NCBI RefSeq assembly: GCF_008642355.1
Contig: NZ_CP029193.1
Location: 620,001-684,000 of the forward strand
Origin: Streptomyces venezuelae
GTDB lineage: Bacteria; Actinomycetota; Actinomycetes; Streptomycetales; Streptomycetaceae
Length of the DNA: 64,000 nt
Reading direction: 5' to 3'
The notes beneath the pieces are model-generated. The model saw nothing but the letters and a program-made list of their open reading frames with translations. It searched no databases and was not told the origin of the DNA. Of the stretch, positions 42,721 through 50,641 are shown one piece after another (within the stretch, counting starts at the first letter, position 1; the number at the start of each line of letters is the position of its first letter). A program made the position numbers and the translations under genes.

Positions 42721-43482
42721 ATGCGTGTCGCTCTGTTCCTGACCTGCGTCAACGACACGCTGTATCCGGGGACGGGTCGGGCCGTGGTGAAACTGCTGAC
42801 CAGACTGGGAGTTGACGTCGACTTCCCGATGGCGCAGACCTGCTGCGGGCAGGCGCACTACAACACCGGCTATCGGCATCAGGCCGAGCCGCTGGCCCGG
42901 CATTTCTCCGATGTCTTCGGTTCGGACGCGTACGACGCGGTCGTGACGCCGTCGGGGTCGTGCGGGGCGATGGTGCGGGAACTGTACCCGCGCATGGGTG
43001 AGCGGGCCCGTGCGGAGGGCCGGGGCGGCGGTCTGGCGCGGGCGGTCGCGCCGGTGGTCCCGAAGACGTACGAACTCACGGAGTTCCTGGTGGACGTCCT
43101 CGGTGTCACCGATGTGGGCGCCTACTACCCGCACACGGTGACGTACCACCCGACCTGTCACGGGTTGCGCGCGCTGGGGCTCGCCGACCGGCCCACGCGG
43201 CTCCTGCGGGCGGTCAAGGGACTGGAGTTGGTCGAGCTGCCCGGCGCCGAGGAGTGCTGCGGTTTCGGCGGCACCTTCGCCGTGAAGAACGCCGACGTCT
43301 CGGCCGCGATGGGCGCCGACAAGGTGCGCAACGCCGAGTCGACCGGGGCGGAGGTGCTGTGCGCGGCGGACAACTCCTGCCTGATGCACATCGGCGGGAC
43401 GATGACCCGGCTGCGCACGGCCGTACGTCCCGTGCACATCGCGGAGATCCTGGCGAGCACGGAAGAGGAGGCCTCGTCATGA
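42721..43482 (+). CDS. lutA: LutA: lactate utilisation Fe-S protein
   Basis: 253 aa with two CCG-type cysteine domains: QTCCGQAHYNTG near residue 40 and the more C-terminal EECCGFGGTF near 178, plus an isolated HPTCHG. These bind an Fe-S cluster in LutA/YkgE and heterodisulfide-reductase-like proteins. It acts with LutB and LutC in NAD-independent oxidation of L-lactate to pyruvate. ATG 42721 is preceded by GGGAGGAG at eight bases; the earlier in-frame starts lie in the region shared with the divergent hydrolase. Its stop overlaps lutB as ATGA. Confidence 0.95.
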   Translation: MRVALFLTCVNDTLYPGTGRAVVKLLTRLGVDVDFPMAQTCCGQAHYNTGYRHQAEPLARHFSDVFGSDAYDAVVTPSGSCGAMVRELYPRMGERARAEGRGGGLARAVAPVVPKTYELTEFLVDVLGVTDVGAYYPHTVTYHPTCHGLRALGLADRPTRLLRAVKGLELVELPGAEECCGFGGTFAVKNADVSAAMGADKVRNAESTGAEVLCAADNSCLMHIGGTMTRLRTAVRPVHIAEILASTEEEASS

Positions 43483-44990
43483 GCGGCGGCACGTTCGTCG
43501 GCATGCCCGCGTTCCCGGCGGCCGCGCGGGAGGCGGTCGGGAACACCACGCTGCGGGCCAACCTGCGGCACGCCACGCACACCATCCGCGACAAGCGGGC
43601 CCGTGCCGTCGCCGAGCTGTCCGACTGGGACCGGCTGCGCGAGGCGGGCAAGCGGATCAAGGACCACACGCTGCGCCACCTCGACCGCTACCTCGTGCAG
43701 TTGGAGGAGTCCGTCGAGCGGGCGGGCGGCACCGTGCACTGGGCGGCCGACGCCGAGGAGGCGAACCGCATCGTCGCCGGCCTGGTGCGGGCCACCGGCG
43801 AGACGGAGGTCGTCAAGGTCAAGTCGATGGCGACGCAGGAGATCGGCCTCAACGAAGCCCTGGAGGCGGAGGGCATCCGTGCCTACGAGACCGACCTCGC
43901 CGAGCTCATCGTGCAGCTCGGCCACGACCGGCCCTCGCACATCCTGGTGCCCGCCATCCACCGCAACCGCGGGGAGATCCGTGACATTTTCCGCGAGGAG
44001 ATGGCCGGCTGGGGCCGCCCGGCGCCGGACGGTCTCACCGACACCCCGGCCGAGCTGGCGGAGGCGGCGCGGCTGCACCTGCGGGAGAAGTTCCTGCGCG
44101 CCAAGGTGGGGATCTCCGGGGCCAACTTCATGGTCGCCGAGACCGGCACGCTGGTCGTCGTGGAGTCGGAGGGCAACGGCCGGATGTGCCTCACGCTGCC
44201 CGAGACGCTGATTTCCGTCGTCGGCATCGAGAAGGTCGTGCCCGCGTGGCGTGACCTGGAAGTGTTCCTCCAGACGCTCCCCCGCTCCTCGACCGCCGAG
44301 CGCATGAACCCGTACACGTCGATGTGGACGGGCACGACCGACGAGGACGGCCCGAGCACCTTCCACCTCGTCCTGCTCGACAACGGCCGCACCGACACCC
44401 TCGCCGACGAGGTGGGCCGTCAGGCGCTGCGCTGCATCCGCTGCTCGGCGTGTCTCAACGTCTGCCCGGTGTACGAGCGGGCGGGCGGGCACGCGTACGG
44501 GTCGGTCTACCCGGGGCCCATCGGCGCGATCCTCAGCCCGCAGCTCCGGGGCACCGGGAGCGAGATCGACGCCTCGCTGCCGTACGCGTCCTCGCTCTGC
44601 GGGGCCTGCTACGAGGTGTGCCCGGTGGCGATCGACATCCCCGAGGTCCTCGTGCACCTGCGGGAGCGGGTCGTGCAGGGCGGCGAGGCGACGCGGGGCG
44701 GCAACAGGGTGACGCTGAAGCCCGCCAAGGGGCACGCGGCGGAGCGGGCGGCGATGCGCGCGGCGGGTCTCGCGTTCGCCCGGCCGGGTGCGCTCCGCGC
44801 GGGTCAGCGTCTGGCGTCGCGGACCCGGCGGCTCCATCCGCGCGCGCTCCCCGGGCCCGGCAGGGCGTGGAGCGCGACGCGGGATCTGCCGGAGGTGCCG
44901 GTGGAGCCGTTCCGTGACTGGTGGCAGCGCACGCGGGGCGGCGGCGGTGGCAGCGGAGACGACCGTACGACGGAAGGAAACGGCAGGTGA
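43479..44990 (+). CDS. lutB: LutB: iron-sulfur subunit of L-lactate oxidation
   Basis: 503 aa. The N-terminal DUF162/LUD region (HIRDKRARA-like ATHTIRDKRARAVAEL, VGISGANFMVAETGTLVVVE) precedes two 4Fe-4S motifs, CIRCSACLNVCPVY near residue 318 and CGACYEVCPVAIDIP near 378. The C-terminal 90 residues are basic and rich in Gly (TRGGGGGSGDD). ATG 43479 overlaps lutA, and its stop overlaps lutC as GTGA, so all three are coupled. Confidence 0.95.
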   Translation: MSGGTFVGMPAFPAAAREAVGNTTLRANLRHATHTIRDKRARAVAELSDWDRLREAGKRIKDHTLRHLDRYLVQLEESVERAGGTVHWAADAEEANRIVAGLVRATGETEVVKVKSMATQEIGLNEALEAEGIRAYETDLAELIVQLGHDRPSHILVPAIHRNRGEIRDIFREEMAGWGRPAPDGLTDTPAELAEAARLHLREKFLRAKVGISGANFMVAETGTLVVVESEGNGRMCLTLPETLISVVGIEKVVPAWRDLEVFLQTLPRSSTAERMNPYTSMWTGTTDEDGPSTFHLVLLDNGRTDTLADEVGRQALRCIRCSACLNVCPVYERAGGHAYGSVYPGPIGAILSPQLRGTGSEIDASLPYASSLCGACYEVCPVAIDIPEVLVHLRERVVQGGEATRGGNRVTLKPAKGHAAERAAMRAAGLAFARPGALRAGQRLASRTRRLHPRALPGPGRAWSATRDLPEVPVEPFRDWWQRTRGGGGGSGDDRTTEGNGR

Positions 44991-45634
44991 GCGGCAGGGA
45001 CCGGGTTCTGGGGCGCGTGCGGCGGGCGCTCGCCGACGTGCCGGCCGACGGCCTCGCGTACGAACAGGCGGTGGACCGCGGGTACGCGCGCGAGCACGGG
45101 GAGCGGACCGCCGAGGAGACCGTGGACCTGCTCGCGGAGAACCTCGCGGACTACCGCGCGATCGTGCACCGCTGCACGGAGGACGAGGTGGCCGGTCTGC
45201 TGATGCGGCTGTACGCGGAGCGCGGTTCCCGGACCGTGCTCGTGCCGCCGGAGCTGCCGCCGCACTGGCCGGCGGCCGTCGGCCCCGTGCGGATCCACGA
45301 CCGCGCGGTGAGCACCCCGCACGAGCTCGACCGGGTCGACAGCGTCCTGACGGGGTGCGCCGTCGCGATCGCCGAGACCGGCACGATCGTGCTGGACGGC
45401 TCACCGGACCAGGGCCGCCGCCGCATCACCCTGGTGCCGGACCACCACGTCTGCGTCGTCCGGGTGCCCGGACAGGTCGTCGCCTCGGTGCCGCAGGCCC
45501 TCGAACGGCTCGACCCTGCGCGGCCTCTGACCTGGATCTCGGGGCCCTCCGCGACCAGCGACATCGAGCTCGACCGGGTCGAGGGAGTACATGGACCGCG
45601 CACCCTTGAGGTGGTGTTGATGAGCGGCGCGTGA
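44987..45634 (+). CDS. lutC: LutC: LUD-domain subunit of L-lactate oxidation
   Basis: 215 aa LUD (DUF162) domain protein. Landmarks are AVAIAETGTIVLDGSPDQG, matching the LutB ETGTLVVVE block, and the C-terminal GPSATSDIELDRVEGVHGP typical of LutC/YkgG. GTG 44987 overlaps the lutB stop. It ends 22 bases before opuCA, so read-through into the transporter ATPase gene is likely. No lutR or lactate permease gene is adjacent. Confidence 0.95.
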   Translation: MSGRDRVLGRVRRALADVPADGLAYEQAVDRGYAREHGERTAEETVDLLAENLADYRAIVHRCTEDEVAGLLMRLYAERGSRTVLVPPELPPHWPAAVGPVRIHDRAVSTPHELDRVDSVLTGCAVAIAETGTIVLDGSPDQGRRRITLVPDHHVCVVRVPGQVVASVPQALERLDPARPLTWISGPSATSDIELDRVEGVHGPRTLEVVLMSGA

Positions 45635-45656
45635 CGGGCGCGGCTAGCGTGAGGGC

Positions 45657-46820
45657 ATGATCCGGTTCGAGCAGGTGACCAAGCGCTATCCGGACGGCAC
45701 GACAGCCGTGGACGACCTCTCCTTCGAGGTCGCCGAGGGCGAACTGGTCACGCTCGTCGGCCCCTCGGGCTGCGGCAAGACCACCACGATGATGATGGTG
45801 AACCGCCTCATCGAACCGACGTCGGGCCGCATCTTCGTGAACGGCGAGAACATCGCCGACGTCGACCCGGTGCGCCTGCGCCGCCGTATCGGCTACGTCA
45901 TCCAGCAGGTCGGCCTCTTCCCGCACCGCACGATCCTCGACAACACGGCGACCGTCCCCGCCCTGGTCGGCTGGAAGAAGGCGAAGGCACGGGCACGGGC
46001 GGCGGAGCTCCTCGAACTGGTGGGCCTTGACCCGAAGACGTACGGCTCCCGGTACCCCGAACAGCTCTCCGGCGGCCAGCGCCAGCGCGTCGGCGTGGCC
46101 AGGGCGCTCGCCGCGGACCCGCCCGTGCTGCTGATGGACGAGCCGTTCGGCGCCGTCGACCCGGTGGTGCGCGAGCAGTTGCAGGACGAGTTCCTGCGGA
46201 TGCAGGCCGCGGTCCGCAAGACGGTGCTGCTGGTCACGCACGACATCGAGGAGGCGGTCCGGCTCGGCGACCGGATCGCGGTGTACGGGCAGGGGCGCAT
46301 CGAGCAGTTCGACACGCCGGGGGCGGTGCTCGGGGCGCCCGAGACGCCGTACGTCGCCGAGTTCGTGGGCGCCGACCGGGGCCTGAAGCGGCTCTCCGTC
46401 ACCGAGATCCGGACCGACGACCTGGAGGAGCCGCCGCTCGCCCGGCTCGACGAACCCGCCGCGCAGGCCGCGGCCCGGCTGCGCGAGGAAGAGGCGCGGT
46501 GGGCCGTCGTCCTCGACACCGACGGCGACCTGCACGGCTGGGTGGGCCTCGACGAGCTGGCGCTCGCCGGCACCGGCGGCACGGTCGGCGACCTGGCGCA
46601 CCGCATGAAGTCCTGGGTGCCGGTCGGCGCCCCGCTCAAGCAGGCCTTCGGCGTGATGCTGCAGCATGACGCGGGGTGGGTCGCGGTGCTCGACGGGGCG
46701 CGTTTCCTCGGCGTGCTCACCCCGGCGAAGCTGCATGAGGCGCTGCGCCGCTCGGTGGACGCGGACGCGCAGGGCATCGAGCGGGCCGAGGTGTGGTTCG
46801 ACTCGGTGTCAGACGCCTAG
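45657..46820 (+). CDS. opuCA: OpuCA-like osmolyte ABC transporter ATPase with CBS tail
   Basis: 387 aa. Walker A GPSGCGKTT near 36, Q-loop VIQQVGLFPHRT, signature QLSGGQRQRVGVARALA, Walker B LLMDEPFGAVDPVVR and switch THDIEEAV are intact. After residue 250 come two weakly conserved CBS-type halves (WAVVLDTDGDLHGWVGLDEL and GWVAVLDGARFLGVLTPAKL), which in OpuA-type transporters sense ionic strength. Its permeases and binding protein are the convergent genes 46885-49192, not in the same operon. It probably imports glycine betaine, choline or carnitine. Confidence 0.92.
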   Translation: MIRFEQVTKRYPDGTTAVDDLSFEVAEGELVTLVGPSGCGKTTTMMMVNRLIEPTSGRIFVNGENIADVDPVRLRRRIGYVIQQVGLFPHRTILDNTATVPALVGWKKAKARARAAELLELVGLDPKTYGSRYPEQLSGGQRQRVGVARALAADPPVLLMDEPFGAVDPVVREQLQDEFLRMQAAVRKTVLLVTHDIEEAVRLGDRIAVYGQGRIEQFDTPGAVLGAPETPYVAEFVGADRGLKRLSVTEIRTDDLEEPPLARLDEPAAQAAARLREEEARWAVVLDTDGDLHGWVGLDELALAGTGGTVGDLAHRMKSWVPVGAPLKQAFGVMLQHDAGWVAVLDGARFLGVLTPAKLHEALRRSVDADAQGIERAEVWFDSVSDA

Positions 46821-46830
46821 AGCGCCCGTG

Positions 46831-46886
46831 AGGGGCGCGGGGAACCGCGCGACACGCCGCGTCCGACCGGCGGGTGAAGGCCGGTC
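46831..46886. terminator. bidirectional terminator with dispersed Streptomyces repeat
   Basis: GCGCGG-GGAA-CCGCGC (46835-46850) is a 6-bp hairpin with a GGAA tetraloop. GACCGGC/GCCGGTC (46865-46871 and 46880-46886) forms a second 7-bp hairpin overlapping the binding-protein stop. The first is within AGGGGCGCGGGGAAC, a short element that also occurs at 57774. Position between two convergent stops fits a bidirectional terminator. Confidence 0.6.
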
Positions 46887-47826
46887 AGAGCAACCCTTTG
46901 TCCCGCAGATAGTTCTCCGCGACGTCCCGCGGCAGTCGCCGCCAGCTGTCGACCTGTTCGTTCATCGATGCCAGGTCCGACGTCGTCAGGACGGGATTGA
47001 GGCGACCGAGCGCGGCGGCGACGCCCTCGCTGCCCGCCCGTGAGCGGTTCACGACGGGCACGAGGTAGTCGGCGTTCTGCAGCTTCTTGTCGTCCTTGAG
47101 CAGCACCAGACCGAAGTCGTCCAGGGTCGCGTCCGTGGACGTGGTGAGCACCATCTGGTCCTGGCCGCCCTGGACGGCTTTCTTGGCCTGGGTCGTGCCG
47201 ACGCCCTTGGGGTCGACTCCGGTGATGTCGATGCCGTACACCTTCTTCAGGCCCGGGGCGCAGTAGGGGCGCTGCACGCATTCGTCGCCCGCGGCGAGCC
47301 GTACCTTGAGACCCGACCGGCCGAGGTCGCTGAGGGTCTTGAGCTCGTGCTGCTCGGCGTAGGACGCGGCGACGGCGAAGGCGTTCTGGTCGACGGCCTT
47401 GCCCGGGTCGAGGACGGTGAGACCGCGGGGGGCGGCGAGGCGGCGCAGGGCCTTCATGGTCGCGTCGAGGTCGGGCGAGCCGACGGGCCGCGCGTCGGCG
47501 CCGTTCTTCTTGGCGTTGAGCCAGTCGGCGAAGGTCGCCGCGTACTCGGGGACGACGTCGATCTGGCCGGACTCCAGGGCGGGTTCGTACAGCTCGCGGT
47601 TGGCGACGGACAGGATGCGCGTGCTGTAGCCCGCCTTGTTCAGGAGCAGTGTGTACATCTGGGCGAGCAGGTCGGACTCGGTGAAGCCCGCGGAGCCGAC
47701 GACGAGGCTCTTGCTGTCGCCGGGAGGCTCCGTGACCTCGCCCCTGGTCTCCAGGGAGGGGCCGGTCGCGCAGCCGCCGAGGAGCAGCAGGGCCGCGGCG
47801 CCCGCGACGCCCGTACGCCGCCTCAT
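46885..47826 (-). CDS. opuCC: OpuCC/ProX-like osmolyte-binding lipoprotein
   Basis: 313 aa. ATG 47826 gives a signal peptide ending at lipobox LGGC (Cys about 19). The OpuAC-type binding domain is clear: LVVGSAGFTESDLLAQMYTL near 40, QIDVVPEYAATFADWL, and QMVLTTSTDATLDDFGLVLL. It binds a quaternary ammonium compound through an aromatic cage in relatives; the aromatic residues cannot be assigned here with certainty. Its start overlaps the permease stop as ATGA. It is the last gene of a three-gene minus-strand operon. Confidence 0.93.
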   Translation of the reverse strand: MRRRTGVAGAAALLLLGGCATGPSLETRGEVTEPPGDSKSLVVGSAGFTESDLLAQMYTLLLNKAGYSTRILSVANRELYEPALESGQIDVVPEYAATFADWLNAKKNGADARPVGSPDLDATMKALRRLAAPRGLTVLDPGKAVDQNAFAVAASYAEQHELKTLSDLGRSGLKVRLAAGDECVQRPYCAPGLKKVYGIDITGVDPKGVGTTQAKKAVQGGQDQMVLTTSTDATLDDFGLVLLKDDKKLQNADYLVPVVNRSRAGSEGVAAALGRLNPVLTTSDLASMNEQVDSWRRLPRDVAENYLRDKGLL

Positions 47827-48506
47827 CCTCCGGCCCTCCCCCGGTTCCGCGCCCACCCCGGAGCGAACCGTTCGGCGACCTCGAAGGCGGCCTCCACGAG
47901 CAGCGCGAACACGGCGACGAGGATGGCGCCTGCCACGACCTGCGGGGTGCTCGCCAGGTTGAAGCCCGCCGTGATGATCCGGCCGAGTCCGCCGCCGCCC
48001 GCGAGCGCGGCGATGGTGGCGGTGGCGACGAGCTGCACCGCGGCGATGCGGATGCCGCTGAGCACCAGCGGCAGGGCGAGCGGCAGTTCGACGCGCCACA
48101 GCATCTGCCGTCCGGTCATGCCCATGCCGCGCGCCGCCTGGACGACGCCGCGGTCGACGCCGCGCATGCCGACGTACGCGTTGGTGAGCAGGGGCGGTAC
48201 GGCGAACAGGACGAGCGCGACGACGGTCGGGCCGTCGCCCCACGTGCCGAGCGGGGTGAGGAGCAGCAGGACGAGGACGGCGAAGGTGGGGACGGCGCGG
48301 CCGACGTTGGAGATGTTCACGGCGAGCGCGCCGCCCTTGCCGAGGTGGCCGAGGACGAGCGCGACGGGCAGGGCGATGAGGCAGCTGAGCAGCAGACAGA
48401 CGACGGTGAGGACGAGGTGCTGGGTGAGCCGGTGCCAGATGCCGTCGTCGCCGGCCCAGTGCGCCGGGTCGGTGAGCCACGACCAGGCGTCGCCGAGTGT
48501 CGTCAT
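47823..48506 (-). CDS. opuCD: Opu-type ABC permease (second)
   Basis: 227 aa with about five or six membrane segments (RLTQHLVLTVVCLLLSCLIA, FAVLVLLLLTPLG). The coupling loop is VVQAARGMGMTGRQMLWRVEL and the C-terminal LVATATIAALAGGGGLGRII is typical of osmolyte permeases. ATG 48506 overlaps the upstream permease stop (ATGA). The long upstream open frame is antisense and not used. Confidence 0.92.
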   Translation of the reverse strand: MTTLGDAWSWLTDPAHWAGDDGIWHRLTQHLVLTVVCLLLSCLIALPVALVLGHLGKGGALAVNISNVGRAVPTFAVLVLLLLTPLGTWGDGPTVVALVLFAVPPLLTNAYVGMRGVDRGVVQAARGMGMTGRQMLWRVELPLALPLVLSGIRIAAVQLVATATIAALAGGGGLGRIITAGFNLASTPQVVAGAILVAVFALLVEAAFEVAERFAPGWARNRGRAGG

Positions 48507-49192
48507 GGGCGTACCGCCCTCGTCGCCCGTTCCCATGGGGTGAGGACGCGTTGGACGCCGAGCAGCAGCAGGTCGGCGGCGACGGCGATGACGACGCAGA
48601 GCACGGACGCGGTGAGCACCTGCGCTTTGAAGTAGGTGTTCATGCCGGTGTAGATGAGGTTGCCGAGCCCGCCGAAGCCGACGATGGCGCCGATGGTGAC
48701 GAGGGAGACGGCGGAGACCGTGGCGATGCGCAGCCCGGCCATGGCGGCGGGCAGCGCGAGCGGGAGTTCGACCGTGAGCAGGAGGCGGACCGGGCCGTAG
48801 CCCATGCCGCGGGCGGCCTGCCGGGTGTCCTCGGGGACGGCGCGCAGCCCGGCGAGGATGTTCCGCACGAGCAGGGTCAGCGAGTAGAGGACGAGGCCCG
48901 CGACGACGAGTGAGGCGGAGAGTCCGTACACCGGGAGCAGCAGCGAGAACATCGCGAGCGAGGGGATGGTGTACAGGACGGTGGTGAGCGCGAGGACCGG
49001 GCCCGCGGCCCATCCCCAGCGGCGGGCGAGCACGGCCAGCGGAACGGCGACGACGAGCGCGATCAGGACGGAGAGCGACGTCAGCTGGAGGTGCTGGACG
49101 ACCGCGTCGAGCAGGATCTGGCGGCGGGTGCTCAGGTACTCACCGCAGATCCACTCGTTGCGCGCGAGGCAGTCGTCGGGAGGCGCTGTCAC
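48503..49192 (-). CDS. opuCB: Opu-type ABC permease (first)
   Basis: 229 aa. After a 20-residue cysteine-containing leader (DDCLARNEWICGEYLSTRR) come membrane segments beginning LTSLSVLIALVVAVPLAVLA and the coupling loop DTRQAARGMGYGPVRLLLTV. The C-terminal block GFGGLGNLIYTGMNTYFKA is diagnostic of OpuCB/OpuCD permeases. The start is GTG 49192 with only a weak ribosome site; the reading frame upstream is open but shows no coding pattern. It is the first gene of permease-permease-binding protein and is divergent from the ArsR-type regulator. Confidence 0.9.
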   Translation of the reverse strand: MTAPPDDCLARNEWICGEYLSTRRQILLDAVVQHLQLTSLSVLIALVVAVPLAVLARRWGWAAGPVLALTTVLYTIPSLAMFSLLLPVYGLSASLVVAGLVLYSLTLLVRNILAGLRAVPEDTRQAARGMGYGPVRLLLTVELPLALPAAMAGLRIATVSAVSLVTIGAIVGFGGLGNLIYTGMNTYFKAQVLTASVLCVVIAVAADLLLLGVQRVLTPWERATRAVRP

Positions 49193-49295
49193 CCGTTCAT
49201 TCAAGGCGCAGGTGCGGGGGGACGGCGCGTTCTGGTGACCCGTACGGGTCGGGGTGGCGTCGTCGCCCGTACGGGTTCCGTGAGGGTCGAGGGCC

Positions 49296-49381
49296 GACCC
49301 TGAGATGTCCCCCATCTGACCCTGAGATGTGTCAGGAATCTTTGACACGTCCTCCGCACAGGTGTCAGCGTTTCTTGACAG
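49296..49381. promoter_or_regulatory. tandem GTGTCA-N8-TGACA operators plus direct repeats
   Basis: Two inverted repeats have the same geometry: GTGTCA(49329-49334)-N8-TGACAC(49343-49348), and GTGTCA(49362-49367)-N8-TGACAG(49376-49381). They are centred 33 bases apart, just upstream of the regulator start at 49401. Upstream, GACCCTGAGATGT occurs twice (49296-49308 and 49318-49330), 22 bases apart. The region lies between the opu permease operon and the ArsR-type gene, so the regulator probably controls both. Confidence 0.65.
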
Positions 49382-49400
49382 GCACCGAGGAGAGACCCCG

Positions 49401-49763
49401 ATGACCGAGGAACCGGTTCCGGAGCCGACGGGCGACGCGCTCCTGAAGGCGCTCACCGCCCTGGGCAATCCACACCGCATGCGGATCGTCGCGGCGCTCA
49501 CCGAGCGCCGCAACTACGTCAGCGCGCTGGCCCGCGAGATCGGCATGGGCCGCCCTCTGCTGCACATGCACCTGAAGCTGCTCGAGGGGGCCGGCCTCGT
49601 CGTCGGTTCGCTCGAGGTGAGCGAGGACGGAAAACAGATGAAGTACTACGAAGTGGCGCCGTTCTTCTACGCGTTGACGCCACAACTCGTCCACCGGGCG
49701 GTCCTGACCCTCACGGACACCCGGGAGAAAACCGTGGAGACCGCGAAAGAGGCAGCGAAGTGA
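49401..49763 (+). CDS. ArsR-type winged-helix regulator
   Basis: 120 aa. The helix-turn-helix is LGNPHRMRIVAALTERRNYV, then SALAREIGMGRPLLHMHLKL, with the wing GSLEVSEDGKQMKYYEVA. There are no metal-binding cysteines, so it is not a classical metal sensor; the C-terminal helix is a likely dimerisation element. ATG 49401 follows GAGGAGAG. The stop overlaps the next gene's GTG. Its operators are the tandem palindromes directly upstream, which would also be within reach of the divergent opu operon. Confidence 0.9.
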   Translation: MTEEPVPEPTGDALLKALTALGNPHRMRIVAALTERRNYVSALAREIGMGRPLLHMHLKLLEGAGLVVGSLEVSEDGKQMKYYEVAPFFYALTPQLVHRAVLTLTDTREKTVETAKEAAK

Positions 49764-50071
49764 ACGGACAACTGGTGACGCTCGCCGACGGCGGGGACGT
49801 GGGCGACTGGGTCGGAGCGGTCGGCGCGGCAGGGTTCTTCCTGCTGCTGATCGTCCTCGTCTGGCAGATCGCCGCCACCTGGCGCGCCCGGATGCTGGCC
49901 GCCCGCGAGGAGCAGTACAAGACGCTCGCCGCGCGGTACGCGCAGCTGCTCGAGGACAACGTCGAGCTGCACCGGCGCTCCCTGGAGGAGATGCGGCAGA
50001 CCCGCGAGGAGTTGGCGCAGACCCGGCACACGGTCGGCTCGATGGAGAAGATGATGCGCGAGATCGAATAG
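49760..50071 (+). CDS. small membrane-anchored coiled-coil protein, 103 aa
   Basis: GTG 49760 overlaps the regulator's stop (GTGA), so the two are co-translated. One membrane segment, VGAVGAAGFFLLLIVLVWQIAA (residues 18-39), is followed by a cytosolic helical tail with heptad-like spacing: LLEDNVELHRRSLEEMRQ, then TREELAQTRHTVGSMEKMM. No enzyme motif. In relatives such a pair is used for membrane-tethered control of a regulator; here that is inference from operon structure only. Confidence 0.85.
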   Translation: MNGQLVTLADGGDVGDWVGAVGAAGFFLLLIVLVWQIAATWRARMLAAREEQYKTLAARYAQLLEDNVELHRRSLEEMRQTREELAQTRHTVGSMEKMMREIE

Positions 50072-50641
50072 CCCGCGCCCCCGGCCCACCCGCACGGGGA
50101 CCCGCCGCACGCGGTGCGGCCGGGAGGTGCAGCTCCCGGCCGCGCCCAGGGCGTGAGCACCGCGGCGGACCCGACGGAGAGCAGCGGGAAGAGCCGGAGG
50201 GCCGGGCCGCGGTACGTGAGGAGCGGCAGCACGGCCACCACGGCCCCGGTGGCGATCATCAGCGTCGAGTTACGCCGTCCGCACGGTCCTGGTACCGGTC
50301 CTGGACCTGGACGTGGACCTCGGCCGGTGGTTCTGGTGGCCGGGGCCCTGGTCGAGGCGCTGGGCCGCGGAACGCGACGGGAGCGCGCCACCGGTGCCGT
50401 CGGCTGCGCGGGACACGGCACGGGAACCCGCGTGAGCAGCGGGGCGGGGGCAGGCGTGGGGTGCTGCGGGCGGCGCGTCCGTGGGCCTGAGGTGCGGCGT
50501 CGGCCGCGTGCCCGAGGCCCCGGCGCGCATCACGGGCCGAGGGCGCGGCGTCGTCCGCCGACCGCGGGCACGACACTGCCGCAGGCAGGCGCGGCACAGC
50601 CGCGGGCAAGCGCCGCGCCGGTCACGGGCCGGGGCGCAGCC
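50072..50641. other. 570-base stretch without a convincing gene
   Basis: No frame here combines a ribosome site, start and typical coding bias. Short open frames exist on both strands and are proline, glycine and arginine rich. One minus-strand frame contains a membrane-like stretch LMIATGAVVAVLPLLTYRG, but it continues without a stop into the antisense of the upstream gene, so it is not called. The segment around 50281-50330 has irregular GGACCTGGAC-type repeats. It may be a decayed gene or a long untranslated spacer. Confidence 0.5.
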
